Source of the DNA: Tribonema minus
Taxonomy: Eukaryota > Sar > Xanthophyceae > Tribonematales > Tribonemataceae
Assembly (NCBI GenBank): GCA_017506865.1
Contig: JAFCMP010000423.1
Location: 806,001 to 870,000 of the forward strand
Length of the DNA stretch: 64,000 bases
Direction of reading: 5' to 3'
Each line of letters begins with the position of its first letter. Within the stretch, counting starts at the first letter, position 1. The position numbers and the translations under genes are program-made. Below the pieces are notes generated by a model. It was not told the origin of the DNA. It did not search any database and was given only the letters and a program-made list of their open reading frames with translations. Positions 36,501 through 48,500 of the stretch are shown here, piece by piece.

Positions 36501-39500
36501 CAAGGACGGGGTGTACCCCGCTACTACATGTACTTCCAAGAAGTTGAAGTGCACCGTATACCAGGCAGCGAATGTGGAAGTGAATTACTTTGTCGAAGGA
36601 CAGCACTTCAAAGTGGAACGTCTGAGCGTACCCGTAATCTTACCCTTCCTCCTTGCCTGATTCTTGTGTTGCATCACTGGACACCAACCTCAACCGGGTG
36701 ACTTGCCTTACTCCGAGTGTGATCGCTGCTTCAGAGGCGCTTGTACTGCATAACTGGACACCAACCTCAACCAGGTGACCTGCCTTACTGCGAGTGTGAT
36801 CGCTGCGTCAGAGGCGCTTGTACTGCATAACTGGACACCAACCTCAACCAGGTGACTTGCCTTGCTGTGAGTGTGATCGCTGAGTGCGTCGCTTGTACTA
36901 TAAAAATACTGCAGAACTGGACACCAACTGAGCCATGTACCTCAATCAGATGACTATGCGTTGCTGTCGGTTTGGCCACTTGCATCGGATGAGTGTTTCA
37001 GAATACAGGCTGCGCAGCAGGCATTCCTCACCAAAGTCACTTGCCTTGCTGTGAGTGTGGTCGCTGCACCGTAGGCAATACAGCTGCCTGCACTGGACGC
37101 ACGTGACACTGGCCATCCGCTTACGGCACAGGTCACACAGGGCCATGGCGTGCGGCGGCGGCGGCGCTGCATAGATGTCAGTGTCATCAGGTGTAACCGT
37201 CGCGTGCATGTCCCCGTCCGCCGCCGCGAGTTTTGCCAGTACTGTCATAAACGAGAGTGCAGGAAGCATGTCTCAATGACAGGCGTGTGAGTACTTGCAG
37301 TCACATTTGTGGGCCGATACAGGCTATGTACCACACTTAGACTTGGAAGGTATCGCGGATGTTGCAATGTGCATTGTGCACTGCCACCTGAGGCCACACA
37401 GGTATTTTTCAGTTGGCCACTACACGGCACAGAGTCAGCTGAGTAGAGTAACGTACGCTGGCGATCCCTTGGGTTAAGGCTAGAGTCAGGTGCCTGGTAG
37501 CAGATCCACAGTTGGCATGGCACACCGCTGAAACAGTATATAATATTATTATAGAAATTTTGTCCAGAAATTGTGTTATCAGCATGCACATCATGCAGCG
37601 CTGTTCTCATTTCACCTCACGTGCCTCAAGGCCTTGCCTCGTGGCCATGAGCCACTGGAGAGCTGCGGCAGAGGCACTTTTGTGAGGCTCAGGGCTTGAC
37701 AACAGCGTATCTTGGGGCACGCCAGTGGCGTGAGCGTGTAAGTTGGGGCGCGCGGCGTTGGAGTTTGAAGTTTGGACTCGGTCAAGGGTGTATTTATAAA
37801 ACTAAGTTCAAAACCAGGGTCAGTGGCTCCCGCATCAAATGTTGGGCTCTCCCACAGGTAAATTTATACCAAATTCATTCGGATAGCTGCGGCAAGGACA
37901 CATCTGCTGGTACCGTTTGGCGTCACCAATCTCATTCACATCAGACTTCACTCTACTAGTGCCTGGACTCATATATTGGGTGTCGAGTTGTTTCAGAGAT
38001 GAAACGCACCCAGTGGCCTTCATGAAGTACGAACTTAACAGCGACGGTTACGTTGAAGCTTCACATGTGAACTTTAGCGGACTCACCAGTGGCGTTCACA
38101 TCAAAGTCCGAGTGGTTGCGGGCACGGGGGGGCGGGGGGTGTCCAGAGGCCTGGACACAGCAGACATTGCTTGAAGTTTATGATTGAAGTTTATGATTTG
38201 ATGTGCGACGCGCAGCAAATCAATGACACACGCAGCAGCAGATAGCGGCCGCAGCCACCAATGTGTGATTTGAACTACATCGCTTAGCCTCAACCTGAAA
38301 GCGCTTTGTCACAACTCATGCTGAATCTGGACGCTGAGTCACAGGCAGACTTATAATCAGGGTTTAGAGAGGGTGCGAGTGAGGGTTAGGCTAGCACTAC
38401 CCCTTTGTTCAACCTGAAAAACATCAAGGGTCTGTGCAATTGTAAGATAACTTCAAGTCTCGCAGTGCAAAGCTTTTCAGAGTTATGATCACACACACCC
38501 GAGGGTTAGGGTTAGGGTCAGGGTCAGGTCAGCTAAACCCAACGCGTAACCCGAATCATACCCCTAGCCCCTACTCAAAGTACTACCGCCAACCAGCAGC
38601 GCACTGCGCAGACAACTGCATGAAACATGAAGGAACAGTCCGGCGCTGACAACACACGCAGACGTCAGATATAGGGTAGGGCATGCAGGGCTGGGAATTA
38701 GGTAAATAGCAGGGTTGAAGTAGGGTCAGCAACAAGGGTAAAAGAAAGGGTCAGTGGGTTCGCCAGCCACCATCAGTTGAAATACTGTCAGTCAGCGGTG
38801 GGTCAAGGTTGGTTACCTATTCTGGCATTGCAAAAAAACGCGTGCAGTCCTGGTGCTCGCTGAATGGATGACAATCAATAAGGACGTAGTTGAAAGTGCA
38901 GGTTGTGACCTGCAACCCGGCAATGTGTGATGAAACGCAGTCGACAGTATCACGTTGACCATGCAGCAAACCATATCCCTAACTCTAACCCCACTACCAT
39001 GCAGTGGCGTCCACACAGTGTCGTTAGGTGGCAGTCACGCACAGCAACACCATCAGATTTACGGCAACATGTGCTCTTCAGGCTGCTTGCTGTGCTGCAC
39101 ATGCCGTATATATGGCAGCACGGCAGCACACACATTCTTGTTTGTGGTCATCAGCGCAACAGAGCACTGATATTGTGACGCAGCGGTTGCTCGGCAAATA
39201 ACAGTTGAGCACTGACACCTAAATACCACATTGAACAAGTGAACGCACACTGTCCTTGGGGTGCAGCGCTTTGTGAGCAGCAACAATGGACTTGTTGAAT
39301 GACGGAGTTTCAGAAAGCACTGCCGTTGTGGTGCAGCAATTGCTCAGTAGAAAAGTGAGCGCTGACCTTGTGGTCTAGCAGTTTCTCAATAAAATTACCG
39401 CCAACACCAAGTGAGTACACGACGCAATGGTTGCAACAGACGCGCACTGACTGCATGGCACAGCGGCAAAGACTGAGCACTGACCTTGTGATGCAGCGGT

Positions 39501-42500
39501 TGTTGCTCAGCAGGGCCCTGGTGCGACATGTTGGCTTGGTGTGGGACCGGGTTCAGGCCATCGCCGTGGGCCTTCACCTGCATTAGGATTAGGGTTAGGG
39601 TTAGACACGAGCACAAAAGTGAAATGATAATCGGGCCTCCTACTTGAGAATAGTGAACTGGGGCAATGCAGTCGCATACGTTGACTGCTGGGTTGCGTCG
39701 CGTCGCGTACATATAGCTACACCAATCGATCCTATCACCATGGGTGTCCTACAACAAAGTAGCAATTTGCGGATGGTACGGCCACCAGCATATTTATTGT
39801 TGCGTGGCGTCACGCAGAGTCTATGTGTGGCAACGTCAGTCGGTCCTACCAGTACCATTACCTTGTGTAACCCACGCCAATCGTTCCTATCCCCATGGGC
39901 GCATCAAAATACAAATAATACAAACTCACCCGCTTTGCGAAAGCGCCCCGTCATTCATATTTGGCTTCATGATCAGTCAACCCCTGACACAAGGTGCACG
40001 TCAACTTCAAGTTCAACACCACCACGTGCACGTCAGCCAAATATACACCATCTCACCTGCTATGCGGAGTGCCCCATCATCGTGCTGGCTTCAGACCCAC
40101 ACACAAACGGGCATGTCAACTTTAAGTACTACATCCAAATTCAAGTTCAACACCTCACCTGCTCTGCTGACAGCCCGCCAAAGTGCCCCGGCCGGCCGCA
40201 CCCATTGCGCGTGTACGGCTCTGATGCTCGCCACAACTGGCATGTCAACTTCAAGTCAAATGTCATGTTCAACTCCTCACCTGGTCCGCTGACACAGCCC
40301 GCCCAAGTGCTCTGGCCTGCCGCACCCATCCCATATGTACGGCTCTGGCCACAGGCATGTCAACTTCAAGTAACGACAAACGCAAGAAAGTACAACATCT
40401 CACCTGCTCCGCCGACAGCCCGCCAAAGTGCACGGGCCTGCCGCAACCATCCCGCGCGTACGGCTTAACATCAAACGGGCCCGGCACAACCGGCATGCGC
40501 CAGCGCGGCAGCACCGACAGCAGCGCTCCACTCGAAGGTGCCAGCGCTCCTCTCGCAGCGTGCTGATTGGGCGGCGGCAGCGCTCGGCGAGGGGGGGTGA
40601 CGCTCCGCACGTACTGCAACGCGGCGGCCAGCTGCGCGCGCATGGCGGCAGCGGCGGCAGGCTGCGCGGTGGCGGCGGCGGCGCTTACAGCATCAGTAAT
40701 GGTTTTTCGTTGTTTGCTGCAGCAGAGATGTGAGGAGGCAGCGCGGCGGTCCGCAATGACGATGCAGGGAGGGAGCGCACTTCCAAATGCTGCCACCGGC
40801 TGTCAGCAACAGGATTGCTGTACTTCAAGATGCGTGCATGATGCCAGCGCGGCCCCCACCGATGAGGATGATGATGATGCAGAGTTTCCTGATGGCTTGT
40901 TGTTTTGCGTAATGCTGCTGCTCCAAGGACGTCCATCCGTGATATGCCCCCAAGCTTTGGTGATCTAACGCCCATGCATATCCCAGGTCATGATTGTTTC
41001 GGCCTTCAATCCAAACAAAATAGCTACGACACCAAGCAAGGCCCCATCTCCGTACCCTGAGCGCACGTGTTCAGCGCACTTCTGGAACTTGAAGTTTATA
41101 CTTGCAGCAATATCTGCTGCAATTAGCAACGGCCGCTGTGCTCCACTCGTTGGTAAAACACCAAGCTCCACAGCTCGCAGCAATGCATCATCGCTTGTGG
41201 TCGGTGCTGACCCTAGCCCTAACGCCAACCTCACCTATAACCCTAACCTTACCCGAATGCCGGCAGCCTGACTGCTGCTATGCCTACGCCCGCCGGTTTC
41301 ATCAAGTGCTTCCACGTGCTTGTAGCACGAACACAACAGTCGACATGAACTCACATTTGAAGTTCGCTGCGCCGCAAACGCCTGCAGCCCGAGCAGCTGC
41401 TGAGCGGCCCTGAGCTTGGCGGTGCAGCGTGGCAGGCGAATCGCGCGCCGCACACGGTGACCGCGCCAGACCGCTTGAAGTTGAACTGAGGCCTGGATGT
41501 GCAAGAATCACCAACACGAACCTTTCAAAAAATGAAACTATTCCCTGATGGCTCAGTAGGCATGGGGTTGAGGTGTAGCTGAGACAGAAGTTGAAGTTGG
41601 CAGGAGGCCTGAGGACGAGTAGGTGAGTTGAGGTGTAAGTGATGCAGATGTCGAGCACTGCTGTGGCGTCATATGTGTACATGTATTTGCAGATGAGGGC
41701 AAAGCCATGCACGTGGTGACTGGGCCAGACCGCTTGAGTTGGATTGAGGCCAGGGGACGAATTTGAACAAGGGCCGAAGCGGTGCTGACACCAAACCTCA
41801 ATCTTTTCTGCCCTCTGTGTGCTGAGTGTTGAACATTGTTGCCCAGCGTGAGCCAATTTCTATTTCTGTGACTGTGTGACGAGCTGATGGTGTTGTGCGC
41901 TTTACTTCAATCCGCTTTGGGCGCCAGATGAGGCAAATTCAGGAACTGCCCCAGCATCGCGCCGGGCAAACCAGTCTCTTGACAGTTACAACATGATGAA
42001 GTCACACTTCCATGAAACTGACAGATCGGACTCCTGCCGCCCCGGCAGCACCTGCTATCCATGTGACACTGAGCACTGACTTCTAATCATGTCAACTTCA
42101 AATAGTGGGTGTACTTCAAGTAAATATGTCCTTCTGAGATTCGGTCCGTGGAGGCGCACGTCTCACCTTGTAGATCTTGCGCACGTGGAGCATCACCCTG
42201 TGTGCCTGCATCACGCCGTGTACCTGACAGACCGGACTCTCGCTGCCATGGTGAGCGCTGACTTTTTGAACAATCATGATAACTTCAACTATGGTGTACT
42301 TCAAGTAAATATGTCCTTCTGAGACTGGGTCCCCCTGAGGCGCTCGTCTCACCTTGTGTATCTTGCGCACGTGGAGCATCACCATGCGGGTCAGGTACCT
42401 GCGCGCGGTGACAACCAGAAGGATCCGGCGGCGCAGAACAGCGCTGAGCACTCCTGCGTGTTGAGCGCTGCTGCATGCGTTTGCTCCTGTTGGGGTCTGG

Positions 42501-45500
42501 GTCCCACTTGCACTCTAGCGACGACTCGGTATCACGCGCAAGTTGTTTGGTGCTCGATGGCGTGGCGACAGACAGAACAGGTCAAGAAGCTGCCAGGCGC
42601 TGCTGCTACATTGCAACGCCTGCGTGCTTGTTATGGGCATGTAGAGCCGCGGATGACAATTGGTGCGTGCCTCTGTGCCCCGCGACCACGGTCATCCTTT
42701 TTCAGCAGCAGCGCGATGTACATGCCATGCGGTGCATGCCGCCTTGAAAGTGAGCGTTTGCTTGCGGCATTCACTGCTGCTGTGTGCGCATTAAATTCTT
42801 CTGTCTCCGGCGTAAGCTGCATGCATGTACGTGACGGTGAGCTCCGCTATGAAGTCTAGCGCACATACTCACCCCCACCAGGTGCGCTGTATGTTGGTGG
42901 CAGCGCTCCCCGAGCGCCAGTCCAGCCACCCGCGCGCCGCGCGCAGCATACAACGCGCGGCCGCCTTCTTCTGCCGCAGCTGCAGCTGGCATGGCTCAGT
43001 TGGATCATGCCTGCAGCAGCGATCAGCAGTTCACTCAGAGTTCAGCAGCAGTTCACTGAGCGAAGCCGCAGCCAGCAAGGCTCAATTGGGCCGTCATAGC
43101 ACAGCGACCGCCAAGCCACAAGTGCGCTGAAATCAGCAGCTCACTCAGCCTGCAGCAATTCATTTGAGCGAATGTAGCTACAGCTGGCATGGCTCACTTG
43201 GGCAAAGGTCGCACCACGGTCAGCAGTTACACCAGCAGTTTTGAGTTCACGGCAGCTGGCATGGCTCAGTAGGAGCATGCCTGTGCCGCAAATCAACAGT
43301 TCACTCAGTATGCAGCAGCAGTTCACTAAGTGTACTGTTTCGAGCGTGTGCCGTCCAAGGGACAACTAGCAGGCTGGACTGAGTCGACTGCGCAGTGGCC
43401 ACCAAATCACAGAGCACTTGTCGGAGTGTCTAGGTGGATGGTGCCTGCAGCGATCGACAATTCACCGCGTGTGCTTCCACAGCTGCAGCCAGTACGCTTT
43501 GATTGGGTCATGGTTGCACAGCCCTTCACCAATTCACAGAGCACTTTGTGGCATGTTCGAGTGGGGGACCATGCCTGCGGCGATCAAAGATTCACCAAGC
43601 GCTGTTGTGTACCTATGCAGCTGCAGCGTGGCAGAGCTCAGTCGGTCAGTCATGCTCGCAGCGACCAGCGGTTGAATCACCCTTGTTATGAAACAATCAT
43701 TCGTATAGTACTCAGGTAAAACATACACACATACGAACATACTGAGCGTGATCCATAACTTGACAGCTGCCCCTGAAGATATATGTACTACTGCACCAGT
43801 GTACATCAATCAGTGTACTGAGGGTATCCCGCAGTATCAGTACATGCACAGTACTTCACTTGAAGTGGCAGACTCCCGTGGTGCTGAAGCAGCATGGTCT
43901 GCGGTCTCACCCAAAATTCAACTATAATTGACATTAAAGACGACTGAACTGAAGTGTCCACTTGCGCACTTTCGTTGACAGTTTGTGTTACGGCACATAT
44001 CAAGGTGCGAGGGCCGCATGCATACTTTTCTCAATCACCGACCTACAGTAAATTGAAGTGCGTCGCTGCGGGATAAAGGTATCCACAGACGTTCAACTAT
44101 CCGATGCCACAATGGGACAACATCTGTGCTCAATGCACCAACGGCACACATGGCGCGCGTATCAAAGCTAGCGCATGAATTGACCATGTGTCTTTGTGTT
44201 GAAGTACACGACACCGCAGGTGTTGAAGTATGCTTCTGGGGTGACGCACCTGAATGCAGCGGCCCTGAAGTACTTGGTAATGGTGGACACCGCCTCTTGC
44301 TCGCGCCGCCGCCTGTCTAGCACAAAGTGCCTCCATGATCTGGACAGTATCACCTGCATCATGCGCGCCACACCGCAGCGGCGTGTCAGAAAACAAATTG
44401 AACGCACGACAATCAATCACCAAGTGTTGTTTTCACAGTCTCGACAGCACTACATGCACCTTGCGCTGCTGCATGCGAGCTCAGTGCCATCGCACAAAGC
44501 GTCTCCACGATCTCGACAGGATCACCTGTATGATGCAAACCACACTGCAGTGCCATGTCAACACACGCCGTGCACGCGGGAGTTGTGCGCAGACACAAAG
44601 TTAAAGTCACAAAGTTGAAGTGTCACCACGATCTGGACAGTACCACCTGCATCATGCGCGCCAGGCCGCAGTGCCGTGTCAGAACATAGGGTGTACAAGC
44701 CAGTCACCAAGTGTTGTTTTTACGGTCTCAATAGCACCACATGCACCTTGCAGTACTGCAAGCGAGCAACCATGGGCACCGCATGACATGCGCTCTCAGT
44801 GCGGTGTTGAGACGACACTCATGAGGCATGCAAGCGCTACCACTTGAAGTTACACCCCTTACACCACCACCTGCGTCGTGCATGCCACGCGGCACGCGAG
44901 CTCAGTGTCATGTTGACATGACCTACACAACATATGCAACAGTTATGCAACAGTTACCCCTTGAAACAAGCGTCTCTATGCACATAGAAGTACTTCAAGT
45001 TGCAACCTCACCTGAGACCTGACTTCCAGCGCCAGACGCCGCCGAATCTCTTTTCGCCAAACGTAGGCGGCATGACCGGGGGCTGGCCTGAAACCCGACG
45101 CGGTGAGCACCAGGTGGGGTCGGCTGCTCGCTGCTGCGGCGGTTACGGCAGTCACATCCGCCGTCTGCACGAGGCAGCAGCGGGGGCAATGTTCAGCAAA
45201 CAGCGGAGAGTCACAGCTGCATGCAGCGCACACGGTGAGTATGGAAGTGTTGAACTTTCGCCAAGCCACTGTTCACGCGAATATAGGAGCTCTACTCGGC
45301 TGCTCCAACGCGGTTTGGCCTGATAATTTCTGACTGGTCGTGCCAGGGTCCTTTACTGCATGAGATAACATGGAAAGTAGAGCTGCACACAACACATTGC
45401 ATTGCAGGCATGTCCGTGCTGCCCTGATCAAGCCATGATTGAACACAAGCTCGGGTACTTGGCGCTTTTGTGGCATCCAAAGTACCAAACTTCAGCTTCG

Positions 45501-48500
45501 TTGAAGCGACTTGAAGATTCAACGTCAGCGCACCTGCTCAGATCCGCAGCCAGTCACGCTGAGGGTGTGAAGAGCGGGCGCTGCCTTCAGGGCCCCAGTC
45601 AGACCTGCGCACAACACCATTACATCATAGTGTCGGTACAGGAGGGGTATATGGAGTAGAGGGGGGGGTATATTATGATCACCAACAAGTAGTACATGTG
45701 TCCGTGCATACAGAGGCAGAGAGGTAGTTGAGGGGTCGTACGGGACTGGCATTTGCATAGAGTGGTAGAGCACACACTGCACCGCTTCATTCGACAAAAC
45801 AGCGCCCTCTCCAGCGTTACATTGATCATGCGGTCGTCTTGGCGCACTATGCAAGCAATAACTGAAAAGGTACCTTACCCTCACCCTAACCCTAACCCTG
45901 ACCCGAAACGGTCGTACGAGATGACCCCAAGCCCTAGCCCTCGCCGACCTTAACCCCTGGTTGGGCGCGGTGCGCTGCGTCATGGTTAGGGTCAAAGTCA
46001 GGTGAGGCTAACCCCAACCCTAATCCTAAGTCGCAGGGCCGACCATTCCAGTGTCGCATCCATCACCTGGGCTGCTTCGAAAATGTCCGTTCAGCCTGAA
46101 GCAAGGAGATACCTGACGCAACCTGGCGCAATACTTGCTGTACAAGGTGCTTCACATTATCAAAGTAACATGATCTAAGAGGTGCCTGCAGCACGCTGGC
46201 CAGGGAACAGCCGCGGCAGCGCTCGCCAGCGCCCCATGCGCCACTTTTCCTCCGTACTTCGCTTCGTCCTGCTCACATTCCTGACAACCTCAGGGCCATG
46301 ATTATCATTACGGCAACAACACATTGTTAGGTACCTGAAGCGCTGCATGATGTGCCATCCAGAACCAGGGTCCCCATCCGCGGCAGTGCTCGCCAAATAT
46401 TTGCAGCAGCGCTCCACGCCTCGCACGTGACCGCGGTGTGGCCGCCGAGGTTGAGGTACGTCAGGTTGAGCGCTGGGGGCTTGAGCGCTGACACCAGACA
46501 CCTGTCGCTCAGGCTGATAAAAGCATAGGGGCTTAGGGTCAGGAATTGGGTTAAGGTTAGCGTGAAGGTTACGTTTAGGGTTGCAGTCACGTTAGCGTCA
46601 CGAGTCAGTGTTGAGGTAATAACAGGAAGAAGACAAGGCTATGGGCGGTATGGGTGAGATGCGTCAGTTTGAGCACTGGGGGGCTGAGCACTGACACCAG
46701 ACACCTGTCACTCAGGCTGAAACAGCAGCACAGGGCTTGTGGTAACCTCTAGGGTTAAGAATGGAGGTACCAGGCGTGGTGCTGGGGTCAAGGATGTGAT
46801 GAAGCTGGGCAAGGAGTGCTGCCGCAGTGAAACTGCTTGTTGAAGTACGAGCGGTCATTGCTTGGGCGGACAAGGACACGCAACTGGACTTGCAGCGTCA
46901 GCGCTCAGGTAATTGTAGCCGCTGAAACTTCACTTTGTCACTGGTAAGGGTTGCTTGCCGGTCGGAGCATTGCAAGAGTGTTAGGCCCCTGTTGGTCAGG
47001 CTGACGTAGGCCTGGGCGGTAGAAACTGTCTGTAACCGCCCACAGACGCGGTGCGGCAGCGCCAAGGAAGGGATACTTGCAGCACCGCCAAGGAAGGGAT
47101 ACTTGAAGTACCGTTTTTCAGCTGCCACGTTAGCTGCCACGTTTCTGCCTGGACCGGAGGAACATTGAAATGGGTCAGTGACCAAGGGAAAGTTCTGTTG
47201 AAGTTCACATGAATTGGACGCTGTGTCAATGCCTGTTGGTCGCAAACCCTGACCCCTAACCCTAACCCACAGTCCCGGGCTTGACCTTGTAGACGGCCTC
47301 AAAGAGGGTGCACTCGTATGGTCGTTCGAGATATCTGCCTCAAACATGCAACTGCGCGAAGCGTACATAAGTCATCTACACCAATTGGGTGCAACAAACC
47401 CGACTGCGAAGCAGCATGTCTATTGAAGTTGCATGTTAAAGTGAACCGGATACTCCCTCGGGGGAAGTCTAAATTGGCCTTGGCAGGTATGTATAGTCGT
47501 GCTGGCCAACAATCAGCGCTCCCGTGAACCAGAGAGTGACCCCGAAGCCTGAGAGTGCAGCCAGGACTGTGCACTTGTGGCGTGCAGCGGGCAAGGGATG
47601 AGCCGCGTGATGTTCACCTTCTTGTAGACATCTGTAAGGGTATTGAAAGGCGTAGTCCTGTGCTCCCGTTAGTCAGGGAGTTACCCCGTCGCCTGCGAGC
47701 TCAGCCAACGCTAATATTGGCCGCGGCGATACATTAGAAACAAGCGCAAGTTGCAGGTCAAGAGGGGTGAGTGAATGCGAAGTTCACCTGCTGTGTGGCA
47801 GCGCTCCGCGCTTGGGGAGCGTCACCGCCGCGCGCTCCAGGGACAGGTACTCCAAGCTGCGGCAGCGCTCAAGCAGTGCTGCCACCTGCGCATTGAAAGC
47901 GAGCAGGCCAAGGTGATAGCGACTATAGCCACAATGAAGGTTCGGTTAGGATGAGGACTAGGGTTAGGGTAGGTGTAGGCTGCGACTATAAGCCACAAAG
48001 AAGGTTAGGGCTAGGATGTGGGTTAGGGGTAGGGTTACTCTAGGTTGCAGCAGTGCTCAAGCAGTGCTGCCACCTGCGCATGAGAAGCGAGGGGGCAAAG
48101 GTGAAAGCGACTACAAGCCGCGATGAAAGTTAGGGCTAAGGTTAGGGTTAGAATAAGGGTTAGAAATACGGTTACTCTAGACTGCGGCAGTGCTCAAGCA
48201 GCGCTGCCACCTGCGCATGCGAAGCGAGGGGGCCAAGGTGATAGCGACTTCAAGCCAAAGTGAAGCCTTAGTATTGCATGACAAAGACTGCGAGGCCGGA
48301 ATGAAGCGTGGGCGCTGCTTCGGCGACAGCGGCGAGACCGATGCATGTCATGATGCCAGAGCGACTGGGCTTGGCGAAACAGAACCCTCACTCAAAGCCT
48401 AAACCTAAATCTACCCCCAACCATGAACCTAAACCTAGACTTCACCCTGACCCTAAACCCAACCCCAACCGTAACCCTAACCATAACGCATGCACAGCTC

